NCBI RefSeq assembly: GCF_024700075.1
Contig: NZ_JAJONE010000001.1
Coordinates: 1,702,001-1,766,000 of the forward strand
Length of the DNA stretch: 64,000 bases
From: Hymenobacter sp. J193
Lineage (GTDB): Bacteria; Bacteroidota; Bacteroidia; Cytophagales; Hymenobacteraceae
Direction: 5' to 3'
The position numbers and the translations under genes were made by a program. The notes under the pieces are model-generated. The model was given only the letters and a program-made list of their open reading frames with translations. It was not told where the DNA came from and did no database searches. Of the stretch, positions 54,117 to 62,142 are shown one piece after another. Each line of letters begins with the position of its first letter. Positions within the stretch are counted from its first letter, which is position 1.

Positions 54117-54443
54117 CTTTGATTTCAACTAGCGGTTCACCGCGTCTCAGCCATTCCAGAGCGGTAGCAAAGGTTTTCAGAAGAACTTCCTGCAGTTGTT
54201 CGAAGTATTTCCGCAGGTAAGCCATAAAATCTGCGGTGGTGGCCCCAGTTGCTCCAGCAAGGAACGGAAGTCGGCATCTTTCGTGATGATAGTAACGCTG
54301 GCCGTTTTGGCGGCTTTAAAGATGACGTCATCATCGGCATCACGCAACCCCAACTCCCGTAGCGGCCAGGCATCCACGGCAAACTTCCAGCGTAACCAAG
54401 CCGCCAAAGCCGGTGAAAGCTAGGCGTCAATCCAGAACGTCAT
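54109..54443 (-). pseudogene. Inactivated DUF5615 (PIN-like toxin) gene
   Basis: Read from the ATG at 54443: MTFWIDA, then TAG where Gln is usual, then LSPALAAWLRWKFAVDAWPL, RELGLRDADDDVIFKAAKTA, VTIITKDADFRSLLEQLG, PPQILWLTCGNTSNN. Here the frame slips, and LQEVLLKTFATALEWLRRGE, PLVEIKDA continues in another frame to TGA at 54109. The acidic residues of the PIN-like fold (ID, DADDD, KDADF) survive. One nonsense codon and one frameshift make it non-functional unless sequence errors are present. Its ATG overlaps the DUF433 stop (ATGA), and its end overlaps the tsaB start. Confidence 0.82.
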
Positions 54444-54664
54444 GCGGCCAGTTGCGGATAATCGAGCCGCTGCGCCGCGTACTGCAAAGCAGCCTGAATA
54501 TCTAGCGGCTCCAGGTCAGGCAGTTCGTTTAACACCTGCTCATTTGTCAGGCCCGCGCTCAGCAAACTCAGTACATCCGATACCCGGATGCGCATCCCCC
54601 CAATACAGGGGCGCCCGCCGCACTGGTGTGGATTGGTGGTAATGCGCTGACGAAGATTTTCCAT
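54440..54664 (-). CDS. DUF433 family antitoxin-like protein
   Basis: 74 residues of the DUF433 family: RITTNPHQCGGRPCIGGMRI, RVSDVLSLLSAGLTNEQVLN, ELPDLEPLDIQAALQYAAQR. These small helix-turn-helix-like proteins usually sit directly before a DUF5615 PIN-like toxin, as here, with an ATGA overlap. The toxin is broken, so this is probably an orphan antitoxin. The TAnnTTTG element ends just 5 bp before the ATG, which suggests a leaderless transcript or a start very near the first nucleotide. Confidence 0.9.
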   Translation of the reverse strand: MENLRQRITTNPHQCGGRPCIGGMRIRVSDVLSLLSAGLTNEQVLNELPDLEPLDIQAALQYAAQRLDYPQLAA

Positions 54665-54669
54665 AGGGA

Positions 54670-54677
54670 CAAAGGTA
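54670..54677 (-). promoter_or_regulatory. -7 promoter element almost abutting the DUF433 start
   Basis: TACCTTTG on the minus strand; five bases (TCCCT) separate it from the ATG. Confidence 0.6.
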
Positions 54678-54696
54678 ATGGCAATAAGCGCCTCAA

Positions 54697-55041
54697 CTAT
54701 GGTTGCTCAACATGCACCCGCTGCAACTTGATCTTCTTAAACAGCCTTTGCAGCAGCCAGGCCATGAAGAGCGAGTCGAGAACAATTGCTACCAGTGGGA
54801 GTATCGTATCGGTTTTTACATACAAAAGAGGAATTCCAAAAGGGAAATACAGGAACGAACAGGTAACATACGCCAGCTTAGTTTCCCAGTATCTTGGAGG
54901 CAAGGCCAGTAATTCCCAGAAACTGTAATTTTCTTTAAGCGGCCCGGTGAACTCAAAGAAGAATAGCTCTACTATGCTATAAACAAACAATGCCACATAA
55001 AGCACGCTGAACGAAGCGTAATACAGCAGCTTCTTCCACAT
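54697..55041 (-). CDS. Small membrane protein of unknown function
   Basis: 114 residues with three hydrophobic helices (LYYASFSVLYVALFVYSIVEL, TCSFLYFPFGIPLLYV, TILPLVAIVLDSLFMAWLLQ) and a basic tail FKKIKLQRVHVEQ. Its base composition is lower in GC than the flanking genes, hinting at later arrival, but it has a clean ATG and stop. No family recognised. It is on the same strand as, and 60 bp after, the S41 protease stop. Confidence 0.6.
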   Translation of the reverse strand: MWKKLLYYASFSVLYVALFVYSIVELFFFEFTGPLKENYSFWELLALPPRYWETKLAYVTCSFLYFPFGIPLLYVKTDTILPLVAIVLDSLFMAWLLQRLFKKIKLQRVHVEQP

Positions 55042-55101
55042 AGATTTATAGAATATAGAAAGAGTAGACTTTTCAGGGTCTACTCTTCTGGTTGTTGGTC
55101 T

Positions 55102-56796
55102 CTATTTCGTGCCGGCGCTTTTGCTGGCGCTGGCGGCGCGGCCGTTGGGGCGGAGCAGGGCGGCGTAGCGGTTGGGGTCGTTGAGCACCTGCACGGCGGC
55201 CAGCACGTTGGGGTCGTCGTCGAAGGAGGCTTCGATCTGGCCTTTCTGGAAGTAATAGCGCGACACGATTTCCTGCTCCAGCAGCTCCTTGATTTCGGGC
55301 TTGAAACGGGTCAGGTCGTTGCTCTTGTTGGTGGAAACCTTACGCCGAATAGCCTCCAGCTCGGTTTTCACGTCCTCGTAGTGCTTCTCGTCCCTGGCTT
55401 TCTTCATCAGGTCGGACAAGCTTTTCTCGACCTCCGTGGAGTAGCTCACGTCCTTGTTCTGCAGAAACTGCACGAACTTCTGGTACTCCACATCGGAGAG
55501 CTTGAACTCGCGGGCCGGCGGAATGGTGGCGTGCTCGGCCCGGTAGCGCGTGGCGTAGTCGAACAGGTAGTTCTTCTGCAGCAGCAGGCGCGTAATTTCG
55601 GCTACTTCGCGCTCCTGCACTTCCACGTCGGGGGCTACGCCGCCACCATCGAACACGGTGCGGCCGGCCTGGGTTTTGAAGGCAGTACGCAAGGAGTCAG
55701 GCACTTTACCCAGCGTACCGTCGTCGGCGCGGTGCGAGTAGTCGATTTCCTGAATGCAGCGCCCACTCGGAATGTAGTACTTGGCGGTCGTCACCTTCAG
55801 CTGGGAGTTGTAGCTCAGTGGGCGGGTTGCCTGCACCAGCCCTTTCCCAAACGTCCGCTCCCCTACCAGCACGGCGCGGTCGTAGTCCTGCAACACCCCC
55901 GACACAATTTCGGCGGCCGAGGCCGAGCGGCTGCTCGTGATGATGGCAATGGGCAGCTGCGTATCCAGCGGGGTATCCAGCGCCTTGTAGGTCTTGTTCC
56001 ACTCCGTCACCTTGCCTTTGGTGCTCACGATATCAAGGCCCTTGTCTACAAACAGGTTGGAGATGTTCACGGCCTCGTTGAGCAGCCCGCCGGGGTTGTC
56101 GCGGATGTCGAAGACAATCTTTTTAGCGCCCATTTCCTTAAGCTTGCCCACGGCCAGGCGCACTTCCTTGCCGGCATCCACCGTGAAGCCCGTGAGCTGG
56201 AAGTAGCCGATGTCGTTGGTGAGCATGCCGTAGTAGGGCACGTTGTCCACCTGAATCTTGTCGCGGGTGATGTTGATTTCCACCGGCGCGTCCTGGCCGT
56301 AGCGCGTGACCATCAGCTTCACCTGGGAGTTGGCCTGGCCCTTCATCAGCTTGCTGATATCGGAGCTGCTCTTTTTCTCCAGCGAAATGCCGTTGATGCT
56401 CAGGATTTCGTCGCCGGGCAGCAAGCCGGCTTTCTGGGCCGGGTAGCCTTCGTGCGCGGCTTGCACCACAGTTTTGGTACCCCGCTTCACCACCAGCACT
56501 CCAATGCCGCCGTACTGGCCCGTGGTGAGCGTACGGAAGTCCTCGATATCGTCTTCGGGAATGTAGTTGGTGTAGGGGTCGAGGCTCTTGAGCATCGCGT
56601 CGATACCGGTTTTCACCAGTCGCCCGGGCGTCACCTCATCCACGTAATAGGTATTCACCTCCTTGAACAGGGTGGCGAAAATATCCAGGTTCTTGGCAAT
56701 TTCGAAGTACCGCTCGTTGTCGGAAACGGAGCGAAACGAGACGAGCAGCGTAGCTCCTCCCAGGAGCAGGCCGGCGGCAATAGACTTTTTACGCAT
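55102..56796 (-). CDS. S41 family C-terminal processing protease (CtpA/Prc type)
   Basis: 564 residues. N-terminal signal anchor IAAGLLLGGATLLVSF, a helical domain (VNTYYVDEVTPGRLVKTGID, LKSLDPYTNYIP), a PDZ domain (residues ~88-165, GGIGVLVVKRGTKTVVQAA, KAGLLPGDEILSINGISLE) and the S41 core IVFDIRDNPGGLLNEAVNIS. Nucleophile Ser293 lies in SRSASAAEIVSG and Lys318 in ERTFGKGLVQAT. It cleaves periplasmic or envelope proteins at C-termini. The start at 56796 (MRKKSIAAG) is chosen for the signal anchor. Confidence 0.95.
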   Translation of the reverse strand: MRKKSIAAGLLLGGATLLVSFRSVSDNERYFEIAKNLDIFATLFKEVNTYYVDEVTPGRLVKTGIDAMLKSLDPYTNYIPEDDIEDFRTLTTGQYGGIGVLVVKRGTKTVVQAAHEGYPAQKAGLLPGDEILSINGISLEKKSSSDISKLMKGQANSQVKLMVTRYGQDAPVEINITRDKIQVDNVPYYGMLTNDIGYFQLTGFTVDAGKEVRLAVGKLKEMGAKKIVFDIRDNPGGLLNEAVNISNLFVDKGLDIVSTKGKVTEWNKTYKALDTPLDTQLPIAIITSSRSASAAEIVSGVLQDYDRAVLVGERTFGKGLVQATRPLSYNSQLKVTTAKYYIPSGRCIQEIDYSHRADDGTLGKVPDSLRTAFKTQAGRTVFDGGGVAPDVEVQEREVAEITRLLLQKNYLFDYATRYRAEHATIPPAREFKLSDVEYQKFVQFLQNKDVSYSTEVEKSLSDLMKKARDEKHYEDVKTELEAIRRKVSTNKSNDLTRFKPEIKELLEQEIVSRYYFQKGQIEASFDDDPNVLAAVQVLNDPNRYAALLRPNGRAASASKSAGTK

Positions 56797-56953
56797 ATAC
56801 GGGCGGGAGGCAGATAAAGACCCTTCACTCAAACGCAGACCAAGCGCCTCAGCAACCCGGTTTTACGTTACCCAGCCGCCGAAGGACGAGACGTGGTAAC
56901 GGGTGTTGCAGCGGGGGCAGCGGCTTCCTGCAGCAAACGCTCTAGCCCTGAAA

Positions 56954-57316
56954 TTAATTTTTTTCGATGAGCGTGAAAGGCTTTTTTTCCTTACCGCTGT
57001 AAATAAGGGCCAATACGGCCACCGGATGGCCGTTGGCCGCTTCCACGAGCCGATATTTATTGAGCCGGTACGCTTCGCGCAGCAGCCTTTTTAGATAATT
57101 CCGGTCTACGGCCCGCTTAAACGTGCGCTTGGAGACACTGACTAGGACTTGCGGCGGAGCCTGGGTGGGCGCGGGCGCGGGCAGCCATACCAGCCGCAAG
57201 GGGTATAAACCAAAAGAAGAACCCCGGCCGAACAGCTCTTCGATGAGCTTTTTTCGACACAAGTGTTCTTCCTTCGGAAACGAATAGGAGCGCGCGCCCG
57301 GCGCAGGAGTACCCAT
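56954..57316 (-). CDS. rnpA: Ribonuclease P protein component
   Basis: 120 residues. Protein subunit that helps RNase P RNA trim tRNA 5' ends. The signature is KRTFKRAVDRNYLKRLLREA, with the RNR-type basic motif; upstream PKEEHLCRKKLIEELFGRG is the usual N-terminal helix and FG.YPLRLVWLP the substrate-facing strand. It follows rpmH by 34 bp on the same strand, the order seen in most bacteria. Start at 57316; a later Met is not in a good position. Confidence 0.94.
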   Translation of the reverse strand: MGTPAPGARSYSFPKEEHLCRKKLIEELFGRGSSFGLYPLRLVWLPAPAPTQAPPQVLVSVSKRTFKRAVDRNYLKRLLREAYRLNKYRLVEAANGHPVAVLALIYSGKEKKPFTLIEKN

Positions 57317-57350
57317 GAGCGGGGGCGAGCCGGCCGGAGCCGGCAGAGGC

Positions 57351-57509
57351 TTAGCGCTTATGACGACCTTCGTCGGATACGGTCAGGCGCTTGCGGCCTT
57401 TGGCACGACGGGAGGCCAGCACGCGGCGGCCGTTGGCGGTTTCCATGCGCGAGCGGAAACCGTGCTTATTGCGGCGCTTGCGCTGCGAAGGCTGAAAAGT
57501 ACGTTTCAT
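57351..57509 (-). CDS. rpmH: 50S ribosomal protein L34
   Basis: 52 residues, coded from ATG 57509 to TAA 57351: [52 protein letters not shown]. It matches L34 in full, with the highly basic composition. A complete promoter lies 36 bp upstream. First gene of the rpmH-rnpA pair. Confidence 0.97.
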   Translation of the reverse strand: MKRTFQPSQRKRRNKHGFRSRMETANGRRVLASRRAKGRKRLTVSDEGRHKR

Positions 57510-57544
57510 GGTATGTGTAGTGACTCAATGGCAGGTAAGGCCGG

Positions 57545-57575
57545 CAAAGGTAACAGGTTGGTTTGGAAAAGACAA
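57545..57575 (-). promoter_or_regulatory. Complete Bacteroidota promoter for rpmH-rnpA
   Basis: On the minus strand TTG (57575-57573), a 20-bp spacer and TACCTTTG (57552-57545). This is the same design as the rpsU promoter. Confidence 0.75.
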
Positions 57576-57750
57576 CGCCTTTGTTCACCTTTTTCCTGAC
57601 CGGCTCGTTCTTGGCAGAGGTCAATCGGGCAGCGGCCGGTGTTTTTGCAGCCGGAAATACAAGCGGAAAACTACCATTTTCTCCCGTCCTTTTCCGCCGG
57701 ATAGCCGTACCTTTAGGCAGGATTTTCTGCCCCTGCCGCCGCGCGCTGCC

Positions 57751-59487
57751 ATGATTCACTACCACGTCTCGTTTGAGAACCCACTGACCTTCTACGTGCA
57801 GGTTCAGATGACTTTTGAAGTGCCGGCCGCCGCGGCCGAACCCATAGAGCTGCAGCTGCCGGCCTGGCGCCCCGGCCGCTACGAGCTGCAGAACTTTGCC
57901 CAGAAAATCCAGCGGGTAGAGGTGCTGGATGCTAATAGCAACGCCCTCCTGCCCTACCGTAAGCTCACCAAAGACCGGTGGGAAATCCGGGACGTGGCGG
58001 GCCGCACGCTGCAGGTACGCTACAACTTCTACGCCCACCAGATGGACGCCGGCGGCTCCTGGCTGGATGAGTCGCAGCTGTATCTGAACGGCGTGCAGTG
58101 CTTTATGTACATCGACGGCCGCCAGAACGAAACCTGCCAGCTGCAGCTGGATTTGCCCGAAAACTGGCAGATAGCCTGCGGCCTACCTCAGAGCGGCCCC
58201 AATACCTTACAAGCCAACTCTTTCGACCAGCTGGCCGACTCCCCGCTGATAGCCAGCCCCACGCTGCAGCAGCGCACCTACCAGGTGCAGGGCCTGCCCT
58301 TCACCGTGTGGATACAGGGCGAGTGTGCGCCCGATTGGGAGCAGATTCTACGCGACTTTACAGCCTTCACCGAAGAGCAGATGGCGCTGTTTGGGAGCTT
58401 CCCGGTTTCAGATTACCACTACCTCAACCAGATCCTGCCTTACAAGCACTACCACGGCGTAGAGCACACCAACTCCACCGTGATTACGCTGGGTCCGGCC
58501 GAGCTGCTGATGACCGAAGGACTGTACAAGGAATTTCTGGGCGTAAGCTGCCATGAGCTATTTCATACCTGGAACATCAAGAGCATTCGGCCTGCCGAAA
58601 TGCAGCCCTACGACTACGCCCGTGAGAACTACTTCCGCACCTGCTACATAGCCGAGGGCATCACTACTTACTACGGCGAGTACCTGCTGGCCCGCAGCGG
58701 TGTACGGACGGTGGAGCAGTATTTTCAGGAGCTGAACACGGTATTGCGTAAGCACTACGATGACTACGGCCGCTTCAACCTGTCCCTGGCCGATGCCAGC
58801 GTGGATTTGTGGCTGGATGGCTACAAGCCCGGCGTGCCCGACCGCAAGGTGTCAGTGTACCACAAAGGAGCCCTGGTGGCCTTGCTGCTCGACCTCACCC
58901 TGCGCCACCTCACCGGCCACCAGCGCAGCCTCGACGATGTAATGCGCCGCCTGTACGAGGAATTTGGCCGGAAAGGCGTGGGCTACACCGAGGAAGACTA
59001 CATGCGCTTGGTGACGGAAACTGCCGGGCGCGACATGCGGGCCTACTTTGATAAGTTCGTGTACGGCACCGCGTCGCTGGAAGAGCCGCTCGACAAGGCA
59101 CTACACTGGGTGGGCTGCACCCTGCGCATCGAAGAAACCACTTCGGCGTCGGAAAGCTACTTCGGCTTCCGTACGGTGGTGAAAAACGAACGGACGGAGG
59201 TTACCGACATCCTGCCCGACTCGCCCGCCGCCGCTGCCCTGACCGTAGACGATGAAATCGTAGCCGTGAATGGGCGTCGCGTGGATATGAACCTGCAGGC
59301 CCTGCTGTCAACCAACAACGACCTGCGCTACGAGGTAAGCGTGTTTCGCCAGAACCGGCTGCTGACGGTGGTGCTGGAAGCCCAACCCGGCCAGCGGTTC
59401 TGGCAGAAGCTCACCGTGGAAAAGCTGCCTGAAGCCACAGCCACGCAACGGGCGAGTTTCCGCCAGTGGATCAAGCAGGAGTTTTAG
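57751..59487 (+). CDS. M61 family glycyl-aminopeptidase-like protease with PDZ domain
   Basis: 578 residues from the ATG at 57751. An N-terminal beta domain (IHYHVSFENPLTFYVQVQMT) leads to a gluzincin core: zinc-binding HELFH at residues 268-272, in SCHELFHTWNIKSIRP, and downstream Glu in YIAEGITTYYGEYLL. A PDZ domain occupies about 470-550 (FGFRTVVKNERTEVTDILPD, SPAAAALTVDDEIVAVNGR). There is no signal peptide at this start, so it may be cytoplasmic; the frame stays open to 57508 but that part is antisense to rpmH and unlikely. TACCTTTA at 57707-57714 is a near-match promoter. It probably releases N-terminal Gly or Ala from peptides. Confidence 0.91.
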   Translation: MIHYHVSFENPLTFYVQVQMTFEVPAAAAEPIELQLPAWRPGRYELQNFAQKIQRVEVLDANSNALLPYRKLTKDRWEIRDVAGRTLQVRYNFYAHQMDAGGSWLDESQLYLNGVQCFMYIDGRQNETCQLQLDLPENWQIACGLPQSGPNTLQANSFDQLADSPLIASPTLQQRTYQVQGLPFTVWIQGECAPDWEQILRDFTAFTEEQMALFGSFPVSDYHYLNQILPYKHYHGVEHTNSTVITLGPAELLMTEGLYKEFLGVSCHELFHTWNIKSIRPAEMQPYDYARENYFRTCYIAEGITTYYGEYLLARSGVRTVEQYFQELNTVLRKHYDDYGRFNLSLADASVDLWLDGYKPGVPDRKVSVYHKGALVALLLDLTLRHLTGHQRSLDDVMRRLYEEFGRKGVGYTEEDYMRLVTETAGRDMRAYFDKFVYGTASLEEPLDKALHWVGCTLRIEETTSASESYFGFRTVVKNERTEVTDILPDSPAAAALTVDDEIVAVNGRRVDMNLQALLSTNNDLRYEVSVFRQNRLLTVVLEAQPGQRFWQKLTVEKLPEATATQRASFRQWIKQEF

Positions 59488-59512
59488 GCCCGTGTCGAAA
59501 ACCGTACCTTTC

Positions 59513-60322
59513 ATGCTTGCCGGGCAAATTTCTTCAGGAACCTGGATGCTGGCGCTGATTCCGCTGGCAGCCTGCTCCCTGCGCATGCAGCCCAAGGAAA
59601 TGCCTAAGCCCGACCCTTCCCAGCCGGTCCTGAAAAAGGCGGTGCCCCGCCCCGTATACCGCTGGGCTCACCTCGATACGCTGGTGCTGGAAGGAGGCCG
59701 CGTGCTGCAGCTATATCCGGCCCCGCCCGCGGTGTACGAGCGGCTGCCCGCGCCCGAGTGGCTGCAAACCGCTGCTACGGCCGAAGCCGAGGAAAACGAC
59801 CTAGACATAGCTGCTGAGGAGCGGCGGCGCCTGAAAACCGCCGGCCCGCGCGTGCGGCGCACAGGCCGTACCCTGCTGCTGCAGCCGGCCAAAGGAGCCC
59901 CTTTGCGCTTTGTAGATAACCCCGCCGAAGACTACGAAGCCAACATAGCCTACGAATACGTGGCGACGCTGCCCAGCATCCGGCACTGGCTCCTGTCAGT
60001 ACACCTCTACGAAGGCGGCTATTACCTGCTGGTAAACCAACAAACCGGCCGCCGCACTCAAGTATGGAGCCCCCCCGCCGTAGCCCCCGACGGCCGGCAT
60101 TTCGTGTGTGGCAACTCCGACGTGCTGGCCCGCTACGAACCCAGTGGCCTTCAGGTATGGGAAGTGGAAGCGGCCGGCCTGCGCATGCTCTGGCAGCGCC
60201 AAACAGAGTGGGGCCTCAACCAGCCCCGCTGGCTCGACAACCGCACCATCCTCTTCGGCCAGGACTACTTCGACAATGGGGACGTAGATACCCGCGTGAT
60301 GCGCCTGGCGGTAGTGCCGTAA
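59513..60322 (+). CDS. Lipoprotein of unknown function
   Basis: 269 residues from the ATG at 59513, with a lipobox LIPLAACS near residue 22; a GTG at 59492 and an ATG at 59546 are other possible starts. The mature protein has no family I recognise: it begins Pro/Lys-rich, then VYRWAHLDTLVLEGGRVLQL, PRVRRTGRTLLLQPAKGAPL, SIRHWLLSVHLYEGGYYLLV and a C-terminal stretch with Trp-x-pro and Asp motifs (VWSPPAVAPDGRHFVCGNSD, RTILFGQDYFDNGD), suggesting a beta-propeller or beta-sandwich. It begins 25 bp after the M61 protease stop and probably shares its transcript. Confidence 0.68.
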   Translation: MLAGQISSGTWMLALIPLAACSLRMQPKEMPKPDPSQPVLKKAVPRPVYRWAHLDTLVLEGGRVLQLYPAPPAVYERLPAPEWLQTAATAEAEENDLDIAAEERRRLKTAGPRVRRTGRTLLLQPAKGAPLRFVDNPAEDYEANIAYEYVATLPSIRHWLLSVHLYEGGYYLLVNQQTGRRTQVWSPPAVAPDGRHFVCGNSDVLARYEPSGLQVWEVEAAGLRMLWQRQTEWGLNQPRWLDNRTILFGQDYFDNGDVDTRVMRLAVVP

Positions 60323-60342
60323 AGGCTTTGCTATTAGGTTTA

Positions 60343-60383
60343 AAGAAAAAGCCCCGTTGGAATTTCCAGCGGGGCTTTTTCTT
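60343..60383 (+). terminator. Terminator after the lipoprotein gene
   Basis: AAAGAAAAAGCCCCG / CGGGGCTTTTTCTTT stem; symmetric, so it can also end the minus-strand gene at 60397. Confidence 0.88.
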
Positions 60384-60396
60384 TCCTTTTATTAGC

Positions 60397-60702
60397 TTAG
60401 TCGGCTTTGCTGCCCGGGCCTTTCTGGCTTTTGTCTACCGACATGGGCCAGTTGCCTTGCGGGTTGTTGCGGGGCTTGTTGGTGTTGCCGCGGCGCTGCT
60501 CCTCGGCATTGCCCCCCGGAGTGTTGTTCTTTATTTGGTTACCGGTTTCGGTAATGAAGTTCTGCTTGGCATTCTGCGTTACGTTGCCGCTGCCCCGGGT
60601 TGCGGGGTCCACAGACTCAGGAGTATGGTTGAGTGCATCAGGGCCCATAGCCGAGTCGCCCAGCTGATTGGAGGTCGGGTTATCTTTTTTATGCTTAGAC
60701 AT
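60397..60702 (-). CDS. Small hydrophilic protein of unknown function
   Basis: 101 residues, rich in Asn, Gln, Lys and Gly with almost no hydrophobic core: MSKHKKDNPTSNQLGDSAMG, PDALNHTPESVDPATRGSGN, NPQGNWPMSVDKSQKGPGSK. Likely disordered, like small stress-type hydrophilic proteins. It has a clean start and a terminator after its stop, which favours a real gene. Confidence 0.6.
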   Translation of the reverse strand: MSKHKKDNPTSNQLGDSAMGPDALNHTPESVDPATRGSGNVTQNAKQNFITETGNQIKNNTPGGNAEEQRRGNTNKPRNNPQGNWPMSVDKSQKGPGSKAD

Positions 60703-60785
60703 GGCGCAGGATGGAAAAGTGGAAAGATGTTTCCTTGTACCCCAACCGCTGCAAAAGAGTTGCCATCCTACTCCTAGGTCGGGCG

Positions 60786-61730
60786 TTACACCGCCGGCAC
60801 GTTGGCAATGGCCGAAGCCGGCACCACCCTCACCAAGTCGCCAAACTGCGCCTCGCGGGCTTCTATTTCCTCAGGCGTGAGGTTGAGCAGCCGCTCCGTA
60901 CCGAACTTCTCAACGCAGAATGAGGCCATGGCCGAGCCATGAATGACCGCACGCTTCATGTTTTCAAAGCTGATGTCGTCGGTGGCAGCCAGGTGACCGA
61001 TAAAGCCGCCTGCGAAGGTGTCGCCGGCTCCTGTTGGGTCAAAAACGTCTTCCAGCGGCAGCGCCGGGGCGTAGAACACCTTGTTTTTGTGGAACAGCAG
61101 CGCGCCGTGCTCCCCTTTCTTGATGATGAGAAACTTCGGACCCATAGCCAGAATCTTCTTAGCCGCCTTCACCAGCGAGTACTCGCCCGAAAGCTGGCGG
61201 GCTTCCTCATCGTTGATACTGAGCACGTCCACCATCTCAATGGTGGTGAGCAGCTCGTCGAGGGCAATGTCCATCCAGAAGTTCATCGTATCCATCACAA
61301 TCAGCTTGGGACGGTTCACGAGGCGCTGAATCACGAGGCGCTGAATAGCGGGCGTCAGGTTGCCCAGCATCAGGTATTTGCAGTCCTGATAGGCATCGGG
61401 AATGATGGGGTCGAAATCAGCCAGCACGTTGAGTTCGGTGACCAGCGTCTCGCGCGAGTTCAGGTCCTTGGCGTATTTGCCCGACCAGAAGAACGACTTT
61501 TCACCTTCCTTGATCTGCAGGCCTTCAGTGTCTACACCGTGCTCCTGAAGCAGTAGAATATCCGACTGCGGAAAGTCGTCGCCCACCACGGCCACCAGCT
61601 TCACGGGTTTCAGCGAGTACGAGGCCGACAAGCCGATGTAGGTAGCGGCGCCGCCAATAATTTTGTCGGTTTTGCCGAAGGGCGTTTCCAGGGCGTCGAA
61701 GGCAACGGTGCCGATAACAACCAGACTCAT
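60786..61730 (-). CDS. PfkB family carbohydrate/nucleoside kinase
   Basis: 314 residues of the ribokinase fold: N-terminal SLVVIGTVAFDALETPFGKT, glycine-rich GGAATYIGLSASYSL, and the C-terminal signature DPTGAGDTFAGGFIGHL with catalytic Asp in GAGD. Middle segments MNFWMDIALDELLTTIEMVD and SINDEEARQLSGEYSL fit sugar kinases whose substrate cannot be told (ribose, adenosine and fructose-like are all possible). A promoter element lies 27 bp upstream; tRNA-His lies beyond. Confidence 0.88.
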   Translation of the reverse strand: MSLVVIGTVAFDALETPFGKTDKIIGGAATYIGLSASYSLKPVKLVAVVGDDFPQSDILLLQEHGVDTEGLQIKEGEKSFFWSGKYAKDLNSRETLVTELNVLADFDPIIPDAYQDCKYLMLGNLTPAIQRLVIQRLVNRPKLIVMDTMNFWMDIALDELLTTIEMVDVLSINDEEARQLSGEYSLVKAAKKILAMGPKFLIIKKGEHGALLFHKNKVFYAPALPLEDVFDPTGAGDTFAGGFIGHLAATDDISFENMKRAVIHGSAMASFCVEKFGTERLLNLTPEEIEAREAQFGDLVRVVPASAIANVPAV

Positions 61731-61756
61731 AGATAAGAGAAAAAAGGTGATGCGTG

Positions 61757-61764
61757 CAAAAGTA
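61757..61764 (-). promoter_or_regulatory. -7 promoter element for the PfkB kinase
   Basis: TACTTTTG on the minus strand, 27 bp before the start at 61730. Confidence 0.6.
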
Positions 61765-61845
61765 CTACTGGGGCGCTAACACGGCCAGCCCACGAATCCT
61801 TCCCTTTCCGGGGCAAAAGCAACGCACGCAAACCAAATCAGCAAA

Positions 61846-61882
61846 CAAAAAAGGCCTCTACCGTAGCGGAGAGACCTTTTTT
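61846..61882 (-). terminator. Terminator after tRNA-His
   Basis: AAAAAAGGCCTCT and AGAGACCTTTTTT arms around CCGTAGCG; the T run lies on the minus strand 7 bp past the tRNA. Confidence 0.85.
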
Positions 61883-61889
61883 GAGAGTG

Positions 61890-61964
<75 letters not shown>

Positions 61965-62110
61965 GTGTTGGGTATTGTAGGCACAAAAGTAGCGCCCCTG
62001 CATCGATATGCAAAAAAACCAGGCAGTTTTTTTCGGCACTGGAGCGAACTAGCTGAGTAGCTGCGCGGCCGCCCATGCGCTCAACGGTGCTATGCCGCCC
62101 GTATTCCCCG

Positions 62111-62118
62111 TACCTTTG
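62111..62118 (+). promoter_or_regulatory. -7 promoter element for the DEAD-box helicase
   Basis: TACCTTTG, 25 bp before the start codon at 62143, which supports that start over the ATG at 62092. Confidence 0.62.
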
Positions 62119-62142
62119 TCCTTTCACCAGTTGCCCAGTACC

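Noticed and set aside
54137-54430. 97-codon minus-strand frame as a separate gene
   Set aside because: It is an out-of-frame reading of the broken DUF5615 gene; the conserved residues are in the other two frames.
56954-57509. Replication origin beside rpmH-rnpA
   Set aside because: No dnaA gene, DnaA-box cluster or AT-rich unwinding region seen; the gene pair alone is not evidence in this phylum.
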